A stretch of 43,734 nucleotides of DNA from Pantoea stewartii subsp. stewartii (GTDB lineage: Bacteria; Pseudomonadota; Gammaproteobacteria; Enterobacterales; Enterobacteriaceae). Every line of letters starts with the position of its first letter. Position 1 is the stretch's first letter. Below, piece after piece: positions 7,753 through 18,216 of this stretch. The stretch lies in assembly GCF_008801695.1 (NCBI RefSeq), contig NZ_VZPF01000042.1, positions 1 through 43,734 of the forward strand, written 5' to 3'. The notes below the pieces were generated by a model. That model was not told the origin of the DNA. It saw nothing but the letters and a program-made list of their open reading frames with translations, and ran no database searches. The position numbers and the translations under genes were made by a program.

Positions 7753-8654
7753 TCCTCGCTCAACCACTCCTGATTTAGCGTTTGCGCATCGCCCAGGTAC
7801 TGGAGTAACCACCCCAGCGCCGGTGATGCGCGATCTTCCGCCCAGCTGACGCAGCAGGGACTTTCCGGAAACGCCTGCGGTAAGTTCAGCTCTGCCATCT
7901 CGCCGCTGTCCAGTAAGGGCCGCGCTAAATGGCCCGGTATCATCGCGACACACAAACCGGCGCGCACACAGTCCAGACCGGTTTGCCAGTCCGGGACCAC
8001 CAGCCGGCGTTGGTTATCCAGCGCCCAGGTCATACGACGCGGTAACGCGCGCGACGTATCTTCCAGCACCAGAGAAGGCCAGTTGCGCAACGCCTCATCA
8101 TCCAGCGTAGCAACCTGCGTCAGAGGATGCTGACGCGCCACCACGCAACGCCAGTTCAGGGTGCCCATATCGCGAAAGGCGAAACGCCCCCCCACCGGAA
8201 TCGCCTGTGTCGCACCTATCGCCACATCCACTCGCCCGTCTGCCAGCGCATCCCAGACGCCGTTAAAGACCTCATAGCTGATGTGCAACTCCATGTCGGG
8301 AAAATGGCGGTAAAAATCCCTGACAAACTGTCGGGTCCGCTGCGGTTTGACGATGCAGTCCACGGCAATACCAATCTGACCGCGCCAGCCGTTGGCGAGC
8401 TGTTGACACTGACGTCGTGTGGCATCCATTTTTTTGATAACGCTGCGCCCTTCCCGCACAAAATGCTCGCCCGCCGGGGCGAGAATCACCTCCCGGTGCT
8501 GGCGTTCAAACAGCGGCACAGCCAGCCAGGTTTCCAGCTGGCGAACGGTATAGCTGATGGCAGAAGGCACACGGTGCAGTTCCTGGGCGGCCGCGCTAAA
8601 GCTGCCACCGCGTGCGACCGCATCCACCACTTCCAGCGCATATTCAGACCACAT
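7749..8654 (-). CDS. punR: LysR-type regulator PunR
   Basis: PunR (formerly YdhB) activates the divergent punC in response to adenosine/purines in E. coli; I transfer that role by homology and synteny. The 301-residue protein has a winged helix-turn-helix at about 1-60 ([19 protein letters not shown], then [10 protein letters not shown]) and a LysR effector domain from about 90. The punR and punC starts lie 108 bases apart, the usual LysR divergent layout. Its 3' end overlaps purR. Confidence 0.88.
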   Translation of the reverse strand: MWSEYALEVVDAVARGGSFSAAAQELHRVPSAISYTVRQLETWLAVPLFERQHREVILAPAGEHFVREGRSVIKKMDATRRQCQQLANGWRGQIGIAVDCIVKPQRTRQFVRDFYRHFPDMELHISYEVFNGVWDALADGRVDVAIGATQAIPVGGRFAFRDMGTLNWRCVVARQHPLTQVATLDDEALRNWPSLVLEDTSRALPRRMTWALDNQRRLVVPDWQTGLDCVRAGLCVAMIPGHLARPLLDSGEMAELNLPQAFPESPCCVSWAEDRASPALGWLLQYLGDAQTLNQEWLSED

Positions 8655-8762
8655 AATTTTCCTTCAAAATTTTTAACAGCAACAGGCAAATTTTACCGTT
8701 TCACAGCGTGAAGTACAGCTTTTACACTGCCCCGCGTTTATTCTGCAACTGATGAGAACCCG

Positions 8763-9965
8763 ATGTCCGCTTCAAAAGGCTTTATTCCCTATCTTGCCGT
8801 GCTCAGTATGCTGGGCTTTCTGGCAACCGATATGTACCTGCCCGCCTTCGGCGCTATGCAGCAAAGTTTTAGCACGTCAGCCGGGATGATCAGCGCCAGC
8901 ATGAGTCTGTTTCTGGCCGGTTTTGCCTGTGGTCAACTGGTCTGGGGCCCCTTATCTGATCGGTTGGGGCGTAAGCCGGTGCTGCTGGCAGGCCTCGCCC
9001 TGTTTGCTCTGGGCTGTGCGGGTATGTTGTGGGTAGATAATGTGATCCTGATGCTGGTACTGCGTTTTGTGCAGGCTATCGGCGTGTGCGCGGCGGCCGT
9101 CAGCTGGCAGGCGCTGGTCGTCGATCGCTATCCTCAGTCACAGGCCAATAAAGTCTTTGCTACCATTATGCCGCTCGTCGCGCTGTCTCCCGCCCTGGCA
9201 CCGTTACTGGGCGCCTGGCTGATCGGCCATTTTCACTGGCGCGCCATTTTTGCGGTGCTGACGGGAATTGCTGTGGCGCTCATCCTGGTCACGCTGCGCC
9301 TGCCTTCGCCGCAAAAAAATCAACGTTCCTCTGCTCCGCAGCCTGGGTTTCTGACGCTGCTGCGCGCACGTGCCTACAGCGGTAACGTACTGATGTATTC
9401 CGCCTGCTCGGCCAGTTTTTTTGCATGGCTGACGGGTTCGCCGTTTATTCTGGCTGATATTGGTCTGTCTCCTGCGGATATCGGGCTCAGTTATATTCCC
9501 CAAACCATCGCCTTTTTAATCGGCGGGTTTGGCTGCCGTGCGCTGCTCAACCGGTTTTCTGGCGCAACACTGCTGCCGTGGTTGCTCGGCGTCTATAGCC
9601 TGAGTGTCGGGGCGCTGTTTGCCGTCGCGCTTTCGGGAAGCCCGTCACTCACGGCGTTACTGGTGCCGTTCTGCGGCATGGCGCTGGCAAATGGCGCGAT
9701 TTATCCGATTGTGGTGTCCAGTGCGCTGCTGCCCTTCCCAAATGCCACCGGGAAAGCGGCGGCATTGCAGAACACGCTTCAGCTCGGACTCTGTTTTGCC
9801 GCCAGCCTTGCGGTGTCCGCAGGCTTGATCCAGGCTCTGTTTACGACCACGCTAATTATGATGGTGACGATTGGTCTGGCATTGATGGGCTATCAGCTAC
9901 AGCGCCGCGCCGGCGCACAAACTGATATTGCCTCATCTGCACATCCCTGCCAGGATAATCACTGA
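8763..9965 (+). CDS. punC: MFS purine nucleoside transporter PunC
   Basis: PunC (formerly YdhC) belongs to the DHA1/Bcr-CflA-like major facilitator family. The 400-residue protein shows the expected 12 hydrophobic segments, the family motif [10 protein letters not shown] in TM1, [14 protein letters not shown] (motif A) between TM2 and TM3, and a TM5 segment with [13 protein letters not shown]. In E. coli it is reported as a purine ribonucleoside transporter activated by PunR; I adopt that from homology. The C-terminal tail is short and hydrophilic. Confidence 0.88.
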   Translation: MSASKGFIPYLAVLSMLGFLATDMYLPAFGAMQQSFSTSAGMISASMSLFLAGFACGQLVWGPLSDRLGRKPVLLAGLALFALGCAGMLWVDNVILMLVLRFVQAIGVCAAAVSWQALVVDRYPQSQANKVFATIMPLVALSPALAPLLGAWLIGHFHWRAIFAVLTGIAVALILVTLRLPSPQKNQRSSAPQPGFLTLLRARAYSGNVLMYSACSASFFAWLTGSPFILADIGLSPADIGLSYIPQTIAFLIGGFGCRALLNRFSGATLLPWLLGVYSLSVGALFAVALSGSPSLTALLVPFCGMALANGAIYPIVVSSALLPFPNATGKAAALQNTLQLGLCFAASLAVSAGLIQALFTTTLIMMVTIGLALMGYQLQRRAGAQTDIASSAHPCQDNH

Positions 9966-10191
9966 GGCAACGATTTGCGTGTTACCCGTTTTCACTGACT
10001 GAATCAGGGTCTGCCAGTGTGCCTCCTCTGCCAGACCCACTCGCACTGTCATCATAATAAAAATGTTTCACACAGCCTTCAGGCTGTGACGGCATCTGTG
10101 TGAGCAACGCTGCATGGATACCGACGTTTTCTCTTCTCTGTATCCTTTTTGTTGTCTGGCGCAAGGCGTCATCTGTGACTTTTCTCATAAT

Positions 10192-10221
10192 CCTGAGAAA
10201 CAGCTCCTGCTTTTTCTCAGG
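10192..10221 (+). other. Hairpin in the cfa leader
   Basis: CCTGAGAAA and TTTCTCAGG form a 9-bp stem in the presumed cfa 5' untranslated region. A second hairpin, CACAGCC-TTCA-GGCTGTG, is at 10071-10088. In E. coli the cfa leader is a target of small RNAs such as RydC, so structure here is plausible. I did not find a base-pairing partner. The whole 9966-10249 stretch is otherwise gene-free. Confidence 0.5.
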
Positions 10222-10249
10222 TTCTGACGGTTCTGGTGATGGAGTGGCT

Positions 10250-11398
10250 ATGAGTTCATCATGTGTAGAAGAAGTAGGCATCGAACGTAACCATTGGTAT
10301 CGCATCGTTCAGGAGTTACTGCAAAAAGCCGATATTGAAATTAACGGTTCGCGGCCCTGGGATATTCAGGTTAAACACCCCGATTTTTTCAAACGCGTTC
10401 TGCAGAAAGGATCGCTGGGCCTGGGCGAGAGTTATATGGATGGCTGGTGGGAATGCGAGCGGCTGGATATGTTTTTTCATCGGGCGCTGAAGCATAAACT
10501 CGATGAGCAACTGCCGCATCATATTCAGGACATCCTGCGTATTGCGCTGGCGCGTCTGGTGAACCTGCAATCCAAAAAGCGGGCCTGGCAGGTGGGTAAA
10601 GCCTACTACGATTTAGGCAACGATCTCTTCAGCCTGATGCTGGATCCTTACATGCAGTATTCCTGCGCGTACTGGAAAGACGCCACCACGCTTGAGGCGG
10701 CGCAGGAAGCCAAACTCGATATGATTTGCCGCAAGCTGCAACTCAAACCGGGAATGCGCCTGCTGGATATCGGCTGCGGCTGGGGCGGCCTGGCGGCCTT
10801 TGCCGCCAGAAATTATGGCGTGAGCGTTCAGGGCGTAACCATCTCGGCAGAGCAACAAAAACTGGCTCAACAGCGCTGTTGAGGGGCTGGATGTCCAAAT
10901 CCTGTTGCAGGACTACCGAGATCTCGATCAGCAGTTTGATCGCATTGTGTCCGTGGGCATGTTTGAACATGTCGGGTCTAAAAATTACCCCACCTATTTT
11001 GCTACGGTCGATCGCAACCTGAAGCCTGACGGGATTTTCCTGCTTCACACAATAGGCGCGATCAAAACGGATATGCACGTCGATCCCTGGATTGGCAAAT
11101 ATATCTTTCCGAACGGCTGCCTGCCCTCTTTGCGCCATATCGCCGACGTCAGCGAACCCCATTTTATTATGGAAGACTGGCATAACTTTGGCGCGGACTA
11201 TGACACGACATTGATGGCCTGGCACGAACGCTTCTTACATGCCTGGCCGCACTTGCCGGGCGCTATGACGAACGCTTCCGCCGCATGTTCACGTACTATC
11301 TGAATGCCTGCGCGGGTGCGTTTCGCGCCCGCGAGATCCAGCTATGGCAGGTGGTGTTTAGCCGAGGCATAGAGGGGGGATTGCGCGTAGCACGGTAA
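10250..11398 (+). pseudogene. cfa: Cyclopropane-fatty-acid synthase, two frameshifts
   Basis: Joined across two frame changes, the sequence encodes about 382 residues, the length of E. coli Cfa, starting MSSSCVEEVGI. Segment 1 (10250-10882) ends AQQRC followed at once by TGA. It contains ESYMDGWW, KAYYDLGNDLF, MQYSCAYWKD and the SAM-binding LLDIGCGWGGLA. An extra T at about 10880 shifts the frame; without it the text continues EGLDVQILLQDYRDLDQ. Segment 2 carries RIVSVGMFEHVG, HTIGAIKTD and EDWHNFGADYDTTLMAWHERF. One base is missing at about 11258-11262, after which RYDERFRRMF and FRAREIQLWQVVFSRG finish the protein. The product as read would be 210 residues without the catalytic bicarbonate-site region. 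Both shifts could be sequencing errors; the first completes a palindrome. Confidence 0.9.
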
Positions 11399-11504
11399 CA
11401 GGACGCGCTGCGGTTTGGCGCCGCGCATTGCCCGAACCGGCTCAGGTCGGTTGGCTGAGATGCCGGGGCGACGAAACGCGACGGCGCGTCAGCAGTTTCC
11501 CGAT

Positions 11505-11538
11505 AAAAAAGCAGCCCTGATAACAGGGCTGCTTTTTT
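11505..11538. terminator. Bidirectional terminator between cfa and ribC
   Basis: GCAGCCCTG-ATAA-CAGGGCTGC is flanked by AAAAAA and TTTTTT, serving cfa (plus) and ribC (minus). The stretch 11399-11504 holds no gene. Confidence 0.9.
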
Positions 11539-11584
11539 GCAATAACCGCGTGCGAATGACAACAAGATTGTTGCCAGGCGGGCC

Positions 11585-12253
11585 TTATTCGTGATCGGCT
11601 TCCGGCTGATCGGCCTGCTCCGCAAGCGCCTTCACGGCAGCGGCTTCACGCTGCGCCAGCACGCGCTCTACCGTATCCACAATGGCCTGTGTATGGGGAT
11701 CGATTTCAATGTTGACCCGATCGCCAAAGGTTTTGGCTCCCAGGGTGGTGCGCTCCAGCGTTTCAGGAATCAAATGGACGCAGAACTTCGTTTTTGTCAC
11801 ATCCCCCACGGTCAGACTGATGCCATCGATGCCGACAAATCCTTTGTGCAGGATGTATTTCATCTGCAGAGGATCCTGAATCCTGAACCACACTTCGCGG
11901 TTGTTTTCAGAGCGGATAATTTTGCAAATTTCTGCCGTGGTCATGATATGGCCCGACATCAGGTGTCCGCCAATCTCATCACTGAATTTGGCCGCGCGTT
12001 CAATATTCACCACGTCGCCCTGGCGCAAGTCGCCCAGATTGGTCACGCGTAAGGTTTCTTTGATCAGGTCAAAACTCACCAAATCACCGTTAATCTCGGT
12101 AACGGTCAGGCAACAGCCGTTATGGGCCACGGATGCGCCAAGTGCCAGGCCTGGCAACAGTTCAGCGGGAAGGCGGACAACATGAGTACGGAATAAACCT
12201 TTATCTTCAATGGACACGATTTCTGCGGTGCCCTGCACAATACCGGTAAACAT
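11585..12253 (-). CDS. ribC: Riboflavin synthase alpha chain
   Basis: RibC (called ribE in some species) dismutates two molecules of 6,7-dimethyl-8-ribityllumazine to riboflavin. The 222-residue protein has two similar lumazine-binding domains. The first starts [15 protein letters not shown] and contains [13 protein letters not shown]. The second starts at about 97 with [15 protein letters not shown] and contains [16 protein letters not shown] charged C-terminal tail (about 200-222, Ala/Glu/Gln-rich) is a little longer than in E. coli (213 residues). It is divergent from mdtK. Confidence 0.95.
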   Translation of the reverse strand: MFTGIVQGTAEIVSIEDKGLFRTHVVRLPAELLPGLALGASVAHNGCCLTVTEINGDLVSFDLIKETLRVTNLGDLRQGDVVNIERAAKFSDEIGGHLMSGHIMTTAEICKIIRSENNREVWFRIQDPLQMKYILHKGFVGIDGISLTVGDVTKTKFCVHLIPETLERTTLGAKTFGDRVNIEIDPHTQAIVDTVERVLAQREAAAVKALAEQADQPEADHE

Positions 12254-12446
12254 AATCTTTGCCTCTGTGAAGTTTGCCTCCAGTTTATCACAGGCGCGCT
12301 TAACTTTTAGATTTCAACGTGCTGAGAGATGCGCAACCGCAAAGCGTGACAAAGATTGGAGAAATCGGCTGCGGCAGTTACACTAGTCCCGACTTCGCCT
12401 GAAGTCGTCCTCATTTCCTTATTAATCACACAAGTCAGGTGCTTAC

Positions 12447-13820
12447 GTGCAGAAGTATTTAACAGAAGCGCGTCAATTGCTGGCCCTCGCGATTCCCGTT
12501 ATCCTGGCTCAGGTGGCGCAAACCGCGATGGGATTTGTAGATACCATTATGGCCGGCGCCGTCAGCGCCACGGATATGGCCGCCGTCGCTGTTGGCACGT
12601 CCATTTGGCTTCCCGCCATCCTGTTTGGTCATGGTGTTTTACTGGCATTGACGCCGACCATTGCGCAACTTAATGGTTCAGGTCGCCGCGAGCGCATCGC
12701 TGAACAGATCCGTCAGGGGTTTTGGCTGGCGTTTTTTCTCTCATTGCTCATCATGCTGGTCCTCTGGAACGCGGGCTATTTTATTCGCTCGATGCATGAT
12801 ATCGATCCGCTGCTGGCTGAAAAAGCGGAAGGTTATCTGCATGCCCTGCTGTTTGGCGCGCCGGGTTACCTGTTTTTTCAGGTGATGCGTAACCAGTGCG
12901 AAGGGCTGTCTAAAACCAAGCCCGGCATGGTGCTGGGCTTTCTGGGATTGATGCTCAACATTCCGCTCAACTATGTCTTTATCTATGGGCATTTTGGTAT
13001 GCCCGCGTTGGGCGGTGTGGGCTGTGGCGTCGCCACCGCCTCCGTTTACTGGGCGATGTTTATCTGTATGCGCTTTTGGGTGCGGCGCATGCGCAGCATG
13101 CAGGATATCCGGCCTGAACAGCGCTGGTCATCGCCCTCGGCCGCCATTCTGAAACGTCTGGCCGGTCTGGGCCTGCCTGTCGCCCTGGCGCTGTTTTTTG
13201 AAGTTACCCTGTTTGCCGTGGTGGCGCTGTTAGTCTCCCCGCTGGGCATTGTGAATGTGGCTGGTCACCAGATTGCCCTGAACTTCAGCTCACTGATGTT
13301 CGTGCTGCCGCTGTCACTGGGCGTCGCGACAACCATTCGCGTGGGCTATCGCCTGGGTCAGGGATCAACCGAACAGGCGCGCGTGTCCGCCTGGACCGCG
13401 CAGGGCGTGGGCGTGAGTATGGCCGTGCTTACGGCGATCTTTACGGTGACCTTCCGCCATCACATTGCGCAGCTCTATAACGATAACCCCGACGTAGTGA
13501 CGCTGGCTGCTCAACTGATGATGCTGGCCGCCATTTACCAGATTTCGGATTCCATTCAGGTGATTGGTAGCGGTATCCTGCGCGGTTACAAAGACACAAG
13601 GTCTATTTTCTTTATAACCTTTATCGCCTACTGGCTACTGGGGCTGCCTTCAGGGTATATCCTGGCGTTGACCGACTGGGTGGTGCCGCGCATGGGCCCG
13701 GCAGGATTCTGGTGTGGGTTTATTGTCGGCCTGACCTCAGCCGCCGTCATGATGCTGTGGCGGGTTCGGCGTTTGCAGCAACTCCCGGCCGCGTTAATCC
13801 TTTCGCGCGCATCGCGTTAA
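12447..13820 (+). CDS. mdtK: Multidrug efflux pump MdtK (MATE family)
   Basis: MdtK exports cationic drugs such as fluoroquinolones by sodium or proton antiport across the inner membrane. The 457-residue protein has exactly the E. coli length and begins with GTG ([15 protein letters not shown]), as in E. coli. Twelve hydrophobic segments are apparent. Family motifs include [15 protein letters not shown] in TM1-2, [26 protein letters not shown], and in the second half [15 protein letters not shown] and [12 protein letters not shown]. The leader at 12380-12446 contains a small hairpin (CGACTTC-GCCT-GAAGTCG, 12393-12410). Confidence 0.96.
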   Translation: MQKYLTEARQLLALAIPVILAQVAQTAMGFVDTIMAGAVSATDMAAVAVGTSIWLPAILFGHGVLLALTPTIAQLNGSGRRERIAEQIRQGFWLAFFLSLLIMLVLWNAGYFIRSMHDIDPLLAEKAEGYLHALLFGAPGYLFFQVMRNQCEGLSKTKPGMVLGFLGLMLNIPLNYVFIYGHFGMPALGGVGCGVATASVYWAMFICMRFWVRRMRSMQDIRPEQRWSSPSAAILKRLAGLGLPVALALFFEVTLFAVVALLVSPLGIVNVAGHQIALNFSSLMFVLPLSLGVATTIRVGYRLGQGSTEQARVSAWTAQGVGVSMAVLTAIFTVTFRHHIAQLYNDNPDVVTLAAQLMMLAAIYQISDSIQVIGSGILRGYKDTRSIFFITFIAYWLLGLPSGYILALTDWVVPRMGPAGFWCGFIVGLTSAAVMMLWRVRRLQQLPAALILSRASR

Positions 13821-13826
13821 AAGCAG

Positions 13827-13848
13827 AACGGGCCGTAACAGGCCCGTT
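13827..13848 (+). terminator. Hairpin after mdtK
   Basis: AACGGGCC-GTAACA-GGCCCGTT forms a strong 8-bp stem seven bases after the mdtK stop, but no T-run follows. It is probably a 3' end hairpin; termination strength is uncertain. Confidence 0.5.
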
Positions 13849-13972
13849 ACGTTCAAAAAAACGACGCTTCGCACAGATGATGTTCATTCATTTGCAATTT
13901 TGCGTTTTTCCCCTTGCCAGCCTTCTGCGCTGTCGTTAATATTCGTCCCCGCTGTCGCCCTGACAGCATGTT

Positions 13973-14049
13973 GCGCTCTTAGCTCAGTTGGTTAGAGCAC
14001 CACCTTGACATGGTGGGGGTCGATGGTTCGAGTCCATTAGAGCGCACCA
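13973..14049 (+). tRNA. tRNA-Val (anticodon GAC), copy 1
   Basis: The 77-nt cloverleaf has acceptor stem GCGCTCT/AGAGCGC, D arm TAGCTCAGTTGGTTAGAGCA, anticodon arm CCACC-TTGACAT-GGTGG with anticodon GAC, T loop TTCGAGT, and an encoded 3' CCA. Two tRNA-Val(GAC) genes lie at this place in E. coli (valV, valW); here there are three. Confidence 0.97.
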
Positions 14050-14052
14050 AGT

Positions 14053-14129
14053 GCGTCCGTAGCTCAGTTGGTTAGAGCACCACCTTGACATGGTGGGGGT
14101 CGGTGGTTCGAGTCCACTCGGACGCACCA
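14053..14129 (+). tRNA. valW: tRNA-Val (anticodon GAC), copy 2
   Basis: The acceptor stem is GCGTCCG/CGGACGC, the anticodon arm is identical to copy 1 (GAC), and CCA is encoded. As far as I can recall, it is the same as E. coli valW. Only three bases separate it from copy 1, so the three tRNAs are surely cotranscribed. Confidence 0.97.
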
Positions 14130-14139
14130 AATTTATTTT

Positions 14140-14216
14140 GCGCTCTTAGCTCAGTTGGTTAGAGCACCACCTTGACATGGTGGGGGTCCATGGTTCGAGT
14201 CCATTAGAGCGCACCA
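14140..14216 (+). tRNA. tRNA-Val (anticodon GAC), copy 3
   Basis: This copy is nearly identical to copy 1, including the GCGCTCT/AGAGCGC acceptor stem and anticodon GAC. It differs at the first base of the T stem (C in place of G), which creates a mismatch. CCA is encoded. It probably arose by local duplication of copy 1. Confidence 0.95.
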
Positions 14217-14560
14217 CTCTTTTACTTCCTTTCTTCACTTGCGCAACAACCCATTTCTTGATTTACATTGCCTTTACGTACTGTTTTTCGATTGGTTTTC
14301 GCATACTTAGTGATTATACTGGCCGCGTTGTTTACTTGAAAGGTTTCAGCGACTACGTGCTTATGACGATAATTAAGATTGTTTGCGCAACAACGTCCCG
14401 GTGGTTAAGCCAACTAACCACGCAACTTCTCTGCACGCCTGGCCTTCGTCACCTATTCTTATCCTGTATCACCCTTTTCTCTTTCAACCAGCGTTTTCAT
14501 TTCGGTGCGCTGTCATCGAAACCCTATTTATCATCCATCACAACTTACAGATAACCCGTC
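14217..14560 (+). promoter_or_regulatory. tRNA-pykF intergenic region with the pykF promoter
   Basis: No gene is convincing in these ~340 bases. TATACT at 14315-14320 is a good -10 with a weak -35 (TTGGTT, about 14292). A candidate Cra site follows directly. TTGCGCAACAAC occurs twice, at 14239-14250 and 14383-14394. The leader to the pykF ATG is about 230 bases, long and C/T-rich near the end. Confidence 0.65.
14337..14350. promoter_or_regulatory. Candidate Cra (FruR) operator of pykF
   Basis: TGAAAGGTTTCAGC, read on the other strand GCTGAAACCTTTCA, matches 12 of 14 bases of the Cra consensus GCTGAATCGTTTCA. It sits just after the predicted -10, where Cra binding would repress, as is known for E. 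coli pykF. Confidence 0.75.
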
Positions 14561-15973
14561 ATGAAAAAGACTAAGATCGTTTGTACTATCGGCCCAAAAA
14601 CCGAATCCGAAGAGATGTTGACCCAGCTGCTTGAAGCAGGCATGAACGTGATGCGTCTGAACTTCTCTCACGGCGACTATGCAGAACACGGTCAGCGCAT
14701 CACCAATATGCGTGCTGTCACCCAAAAAACTGGCATTCCTGCCGCTATTCTGCTGGATACCAAAGGTCCGGAAATCCGCACCATGAAGCTGGAAGGTGGC
14801 AATGATGTGTCACTGAAAGCTGGCCAGACCTTTACTTTTACCACTGACCAGAGCGTGATTGGCAACAGCGAACGTGTTGCGGTGACGTATTCTGGCTTTG
14901 CCAACGATTTGAAAATCGGCAATACCATTCTGGTTGACGATGGTCTGATCGGCATGAAAGTGACTGAAGTCACCGAAAACAGCGTCATCTGTGAAGTCCT
15001 GAACAACGGTGATTTAGGTGAGAATAAAGGTGTTAACCTGCCAGGCGTTTCTATCCAGTTGCCTGCGCTGGCCGAGAAAGACAAACGCGACCTGATTTTT
15101 GGTTGTGAGCAAGGCGTTGATTTCGTTGCCGCGTCCTTTATCCGTAAGCGCTCTGACGTGCTGGAAATCCGTGAGCACCTGAAGCAGCACGGCGGCGAAA
15201 ATATTCAGATCATCTCTAAAATTGAAAACCAGGAAGGCCTGAACAACTTCGACGAGATCCTGGATGCGTCTGACGGCATCATGGTCGCTCGTGGCGATTT
15301 GGGCGTTGAAATCCCGGTTGAAGAAGTGATCTTCGCGCAGAAGATGATGATCAAAAAATGTAATAAGGCGCGTAAGGTTGTTATCACCGCCACCCAGATG
15401 CTGGATTCCATGATCAAGAATCCACGCCCTACTCGCGCTGAAGCCGGCGACGTAGCGAACGCCATCCTGGACGGGACGGACGCCGTCATGCTGTCGGGCG
15501 AAAGTGCGAAAGGCCGTTATCCGCTGGAGTCGGTCACCATCATGGCGACCATCTGTGAGCGTACCGACCGCGTGATGAAGCCGCGCATTGATGAGCAGAA
15601 TGACAACCGCAAACTGCGTATCACCGAAGCGGTGTGCCGTGGTGCCGTTGAAACCGCCGAGAAGCTCGAAGCGCCACTTATCGTTGTCGCAACAGAAGGC
15701 GGTAAATCAGCGAAGGCCGTGCGTAAGTACTTCCCTAACGCCACCATCCTGGCCTTAACCACCAATGCCACCACAGCGCGTCAGTTGATTCTGAGCAAAG
15801 GTATTGAGACGCGTATGGTCAGCGAAATTGCCTCAACCGACGATTTCTATCGTCTGGGTAAAGAAGCGGCGCTGGAAAGCGGTTTTGCTCAAAAAGGCGA
15901 TGTTGTTGTGCTGGTTTCTGGCGCGCTGGTGCCAAGTGGAACCACGAATACCGCATCGGTACACGTGCTGTAA
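14561..15973 (+). CDS. pykF: Pyruvate kinase I (fructose-1,6-bisphosphate-activated)
   Basis: PykF transfers phosphate from PEP to ADP, the last step of glycolysis. The 470 residues equal the E. coli length. It begins [19 protein letters not shown]; the barrel motifs [21 protein letters not shown], the catalytic-site stretch [25 protein letters not shown] and [10 protein letters not shown] are all present, as is [16 protein letters not shown]. The C-terminal domain (about 350-470) carries the FBP-binding region with VATEGGKSA and [14 protein letters not shown]. The opposing enzyme PpsA is encoded further right in the window. Confidence 0.98.
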   Translation: MKKTKIVCTIGPKTESEEMLTQLLEAGMNVMRLNFSHGDYAEHGQRITNMRAVTQKTGIPAAILLDTKGPEIRTMKLEGGNDVSLKAGQTFTFTTDQSVIGNSERVAVTYSGFANDLKIGNTILVDDGLIGMKVTEVTENSVICEVLNNGDLGENKGVNLPGVSIQLPALAEKDKRDLIFGCEQGVDFVAASFIRKRSDVLEIREHLKQHGGENIQIISKIENQEGLNNFDEILDASDGIMVARGDLGVEIPVEEVIFAQKMMIKKCNKARKVVITATQMLDSMIKNPRPTRAEAGDVANAILDGTDAVMLSGESAKGRYPLESVTIMATICERTDRVMKPRIDEQNDNRKLRITEAVCRGAVETAEKLEAPLIVVATEGGKSAKAVRKYFPNATILALTTNATTARQLILSKGIETRMVSEIASTDDFYRLGKEAALESGFAQKGDVVVLVSGALVPSGTTNTASVHVL

Positions 15974-15998
15974 TACGGGGTTTATGGCTTTATTATCG

Positions 15999-16024
15999 AA
16001 AGCGCCTTAAAAGGCGCTTTTTTT
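15999..16024 (+). terminator. pykF terminator
   Basis: AAAGCGCCTT-AA-AAGGCGCTTT, followed by further T residues, lies 26 bases after the pykF stop. Confidence 0.9.
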
Positions 16025-16516
<492 letters not shown>

Positions 16517-16532
16517 GAGTTCTGGTTTTAAA

Positions 16533-16560
16533 AATGGTGCCCTTGTGGCACCATTTTTTT
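16533..16560 (+). terminator. lpp terminator
   Basis: AATGGTGCC-CTTGT-GGCACCATT followed by a run of T residues, 17 bases after the lpp stop. The stretch 16561-16759 beyond holds no convincing gene. Confidence 0.9.
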
Positions 16561-16759
16561 GTCTGCTGATCCGCAACTAACGCCTTCTCTTTCACTGATG
16601 CCGCGTCGTTCGTCGACAGCACGTTTGCCCTGTCCTGCCTCGTTTACTGTCGCGACTGTCCGATAGCCCCATTCCGCATCGGTTATGTCCAGGCAGGCCT
16701 GTCGCCTCAATCTGCTTCGGTTAGTACACTGACAGGACTCGCGCCCTGTCCCGCATTAA

Positions 16760-17723
16760 TTAGTGTGCCGTCAGGACGCTTGCCTCATCCCGCACCGGCT
16801 CACCGGCACTGACCAGCACCGGCATGCCCGAACGGCGCGTCAGCGTAGCGTTAATCAAGGCCTGGTCACTTTTCTCGCTCTTCATAAACGTCCTGAAGCC
16901 CGCACTTAAGGCCAGAGGCGCGGTTTGCGGATCGTCTTTCTCGCTGCGCGACAAGGGCTGATGGACTTCAACGTAACGTTTGCCATCGGGCTCAACGGTA
17001 TATTTCACCGGTTGGTTAATCACCTGCACACGCGTTCCCACCGGCACCGCATTAAACAGTGCTTCAATATCGTCCGTGCGCAGGCGAATACAACCCGAAC
17101 TCACGCGCATGCCGATACCAAAATTGGCATTGGTACCATGGATAAGGTATTGCCCGGTTCCCCGCGCCATACGCAACGCATGCAGCCCCATAGGGTTATC
17201 CGGGCCTGCGGGCACCACTGCAGGCAGTGGTAATGCCCTCTTTCGCGTAGCGCTTGCGAATATTCGCGGTAGGCGTCCAGGTGGGGTTAGGGATTTTCTG
17301 GCTGATGCTGGTCACCATCACGGGCGTCATGATCCCCATCTGACCGATACCAATCGGATACACGATGACCTTGTTTTCACCTTTTGGGTAATAGTACAAC
17401 CGCAGTTCCGCCAGGTTTACCACAATGCCTTCGCGTGGCGTATCCGGCAGAATCATCTGTAGCGGAATGGTCAGCTGCGTACCCGGCTTGGGCAACCACG
17501 GATCGGTGCCTGGGTTCGCTTCCAGCATGCCCAGCAGGCCAACCTGATAACGCGCAGCGATATCTTCCAGCGGGCGTTTATTATCTGGCACCTGGGTAAC
17601 AAGATTTTCACCTGTCAGGCGGCTGCCAGGCGGCGGCAAGGGATATTCGGTAGCAAAACCGGGTGCAGAGAGCCCAAAACAGGTCAGCAGCAATGCACCG
17701 GCTATATAAAAAGCAGGTTTCAT
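16760..17723 (-). pseudogene. ldtE: L,D-transpeptidase LdtE (YnhG), one frameshift
   Basis: The product would make 3-3 (mDAP-mDAP) crosslinks in peptidoglycan. Part 1 (17723 downward) has a signal peptide (about 1-24, ending PGFA), a LysM-like region with IAARYQVGLLGMLEANPGTD, and the start of the YkuD domain (VNLAELRLYYYP, YPIGIGQ). At about 17231 one extra base changes the frame, giving ITTACSGARRPG and a stop. In the other frame homology resumes without loss: VVPAGPDNPMGLHALRM, then HGTNANFGIGMR and SSGCIRL with the catalytic cysteine. Removing one base (a T on the plus strand) restores ITLPAVVPAG and a 320-residue protein, near the E. coli length (334). As read, the active site is not translated. 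The inserted base completes an inverted repeat. Confidence 0.9.
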
Positions 17724-17744
17724 GCGATGTTCTCATCAGACAGT

Positions 17745-17768
17745 AAAAAGACGCCGGATGGCGTCTTT
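17745..17768 (-). terminator. Terminator of the suf operon
   Basis: AAAGACGCC-GGAT-GGCGTCTTT with a T-run on the minus-strand side (TTTTTACTG) lies between the sufE stop and the ldtE start. It should end sufABCDSE, so ldtE would need its own promoter or read-through. Confidence 0.85.
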
Positions 17769-17778
17769 GGAGTGTATC

Positions 17779-18195
17779 TTAGCTGAGGTTCTGAGCGGTA
17801 TGGCGAATTGACTTAATCATCGCCTCCAGCCCCTGCGAGCGCGTCGGCGTGAGGTGCTGAACGAGGGCCAGTTCGCTGAACCAGTGGCGAACATCCAGTG
17901 CTACGATTTCAGCGGGTTGCAGGTTCTGATAAAGGCTAAATACGATAGCAATCAGTCCCTTAACGATAGCTGCATCACTGTCACCTTCAAAGGCGATCGT
18001 ACCGTCTGCCTGCGGGGTCATCTTGATCCACACCTGACTCTGACAGCCGGTAATGGCATTTTCAGGCTGGTGCAGTGTTTCAGACGATTCCGGGAGTTTG
18101 GCACCTAATTCAATGATGTACAGATACTTCTCTTCCCAGTTAGCGCAACGATTAAAGTTGCGCACCAGTTTCTCTTTTTCTGGCAACGTGGCCAT
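17779..18195 (-). CDS. sufE: Sulfur acceptor protein SufE
   Basis: SufE takes persulfide sulfur from SufS and passes it to SufB in the SufBC2D scaffold. It has 138 residues, the E. coli length. The acceptor Cys51 is visible in [11 protein letters not shown]. The last gene of sufABCDSE, it starts 21 bases after the sufS stop. Confidence 0.97.
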   Translation of the reverse strand: MATLPEKEKLVRNFNRCANWEEKYLYIIELGAKLPESSETLHQPENAITGCQSQVWIKMTPQADGTIAFEGDSDAAIVKGLIAIVFSLYQNLQPAEIVALDVRHWFSELALVQHLTPTRSQGLEAMIKSIRHTAQNLS

Positions 18196-18216
18196 GAATC
18201 ACTCCGTTTACGTTGT

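Noticed and set aside
10866..10910. Programmed frameshift in cfa
   Set aside because: There is no slippery heptamer or stimulator, Cfa is not known to use one, and a second opposite shift follows.
11250..11270. Quasipalindrome explanation for the second cfa frameshift
   Set aside because: No inverted repeat that the lost base would complete or resolve could be found; simple homopolymer loss is enough.
16528..16710. A 60-codon minus-strand frame between lpp and ldtE
   Set aside because: It spans the lpp terminator, has no homology that I recognise and no ribosome binding site.
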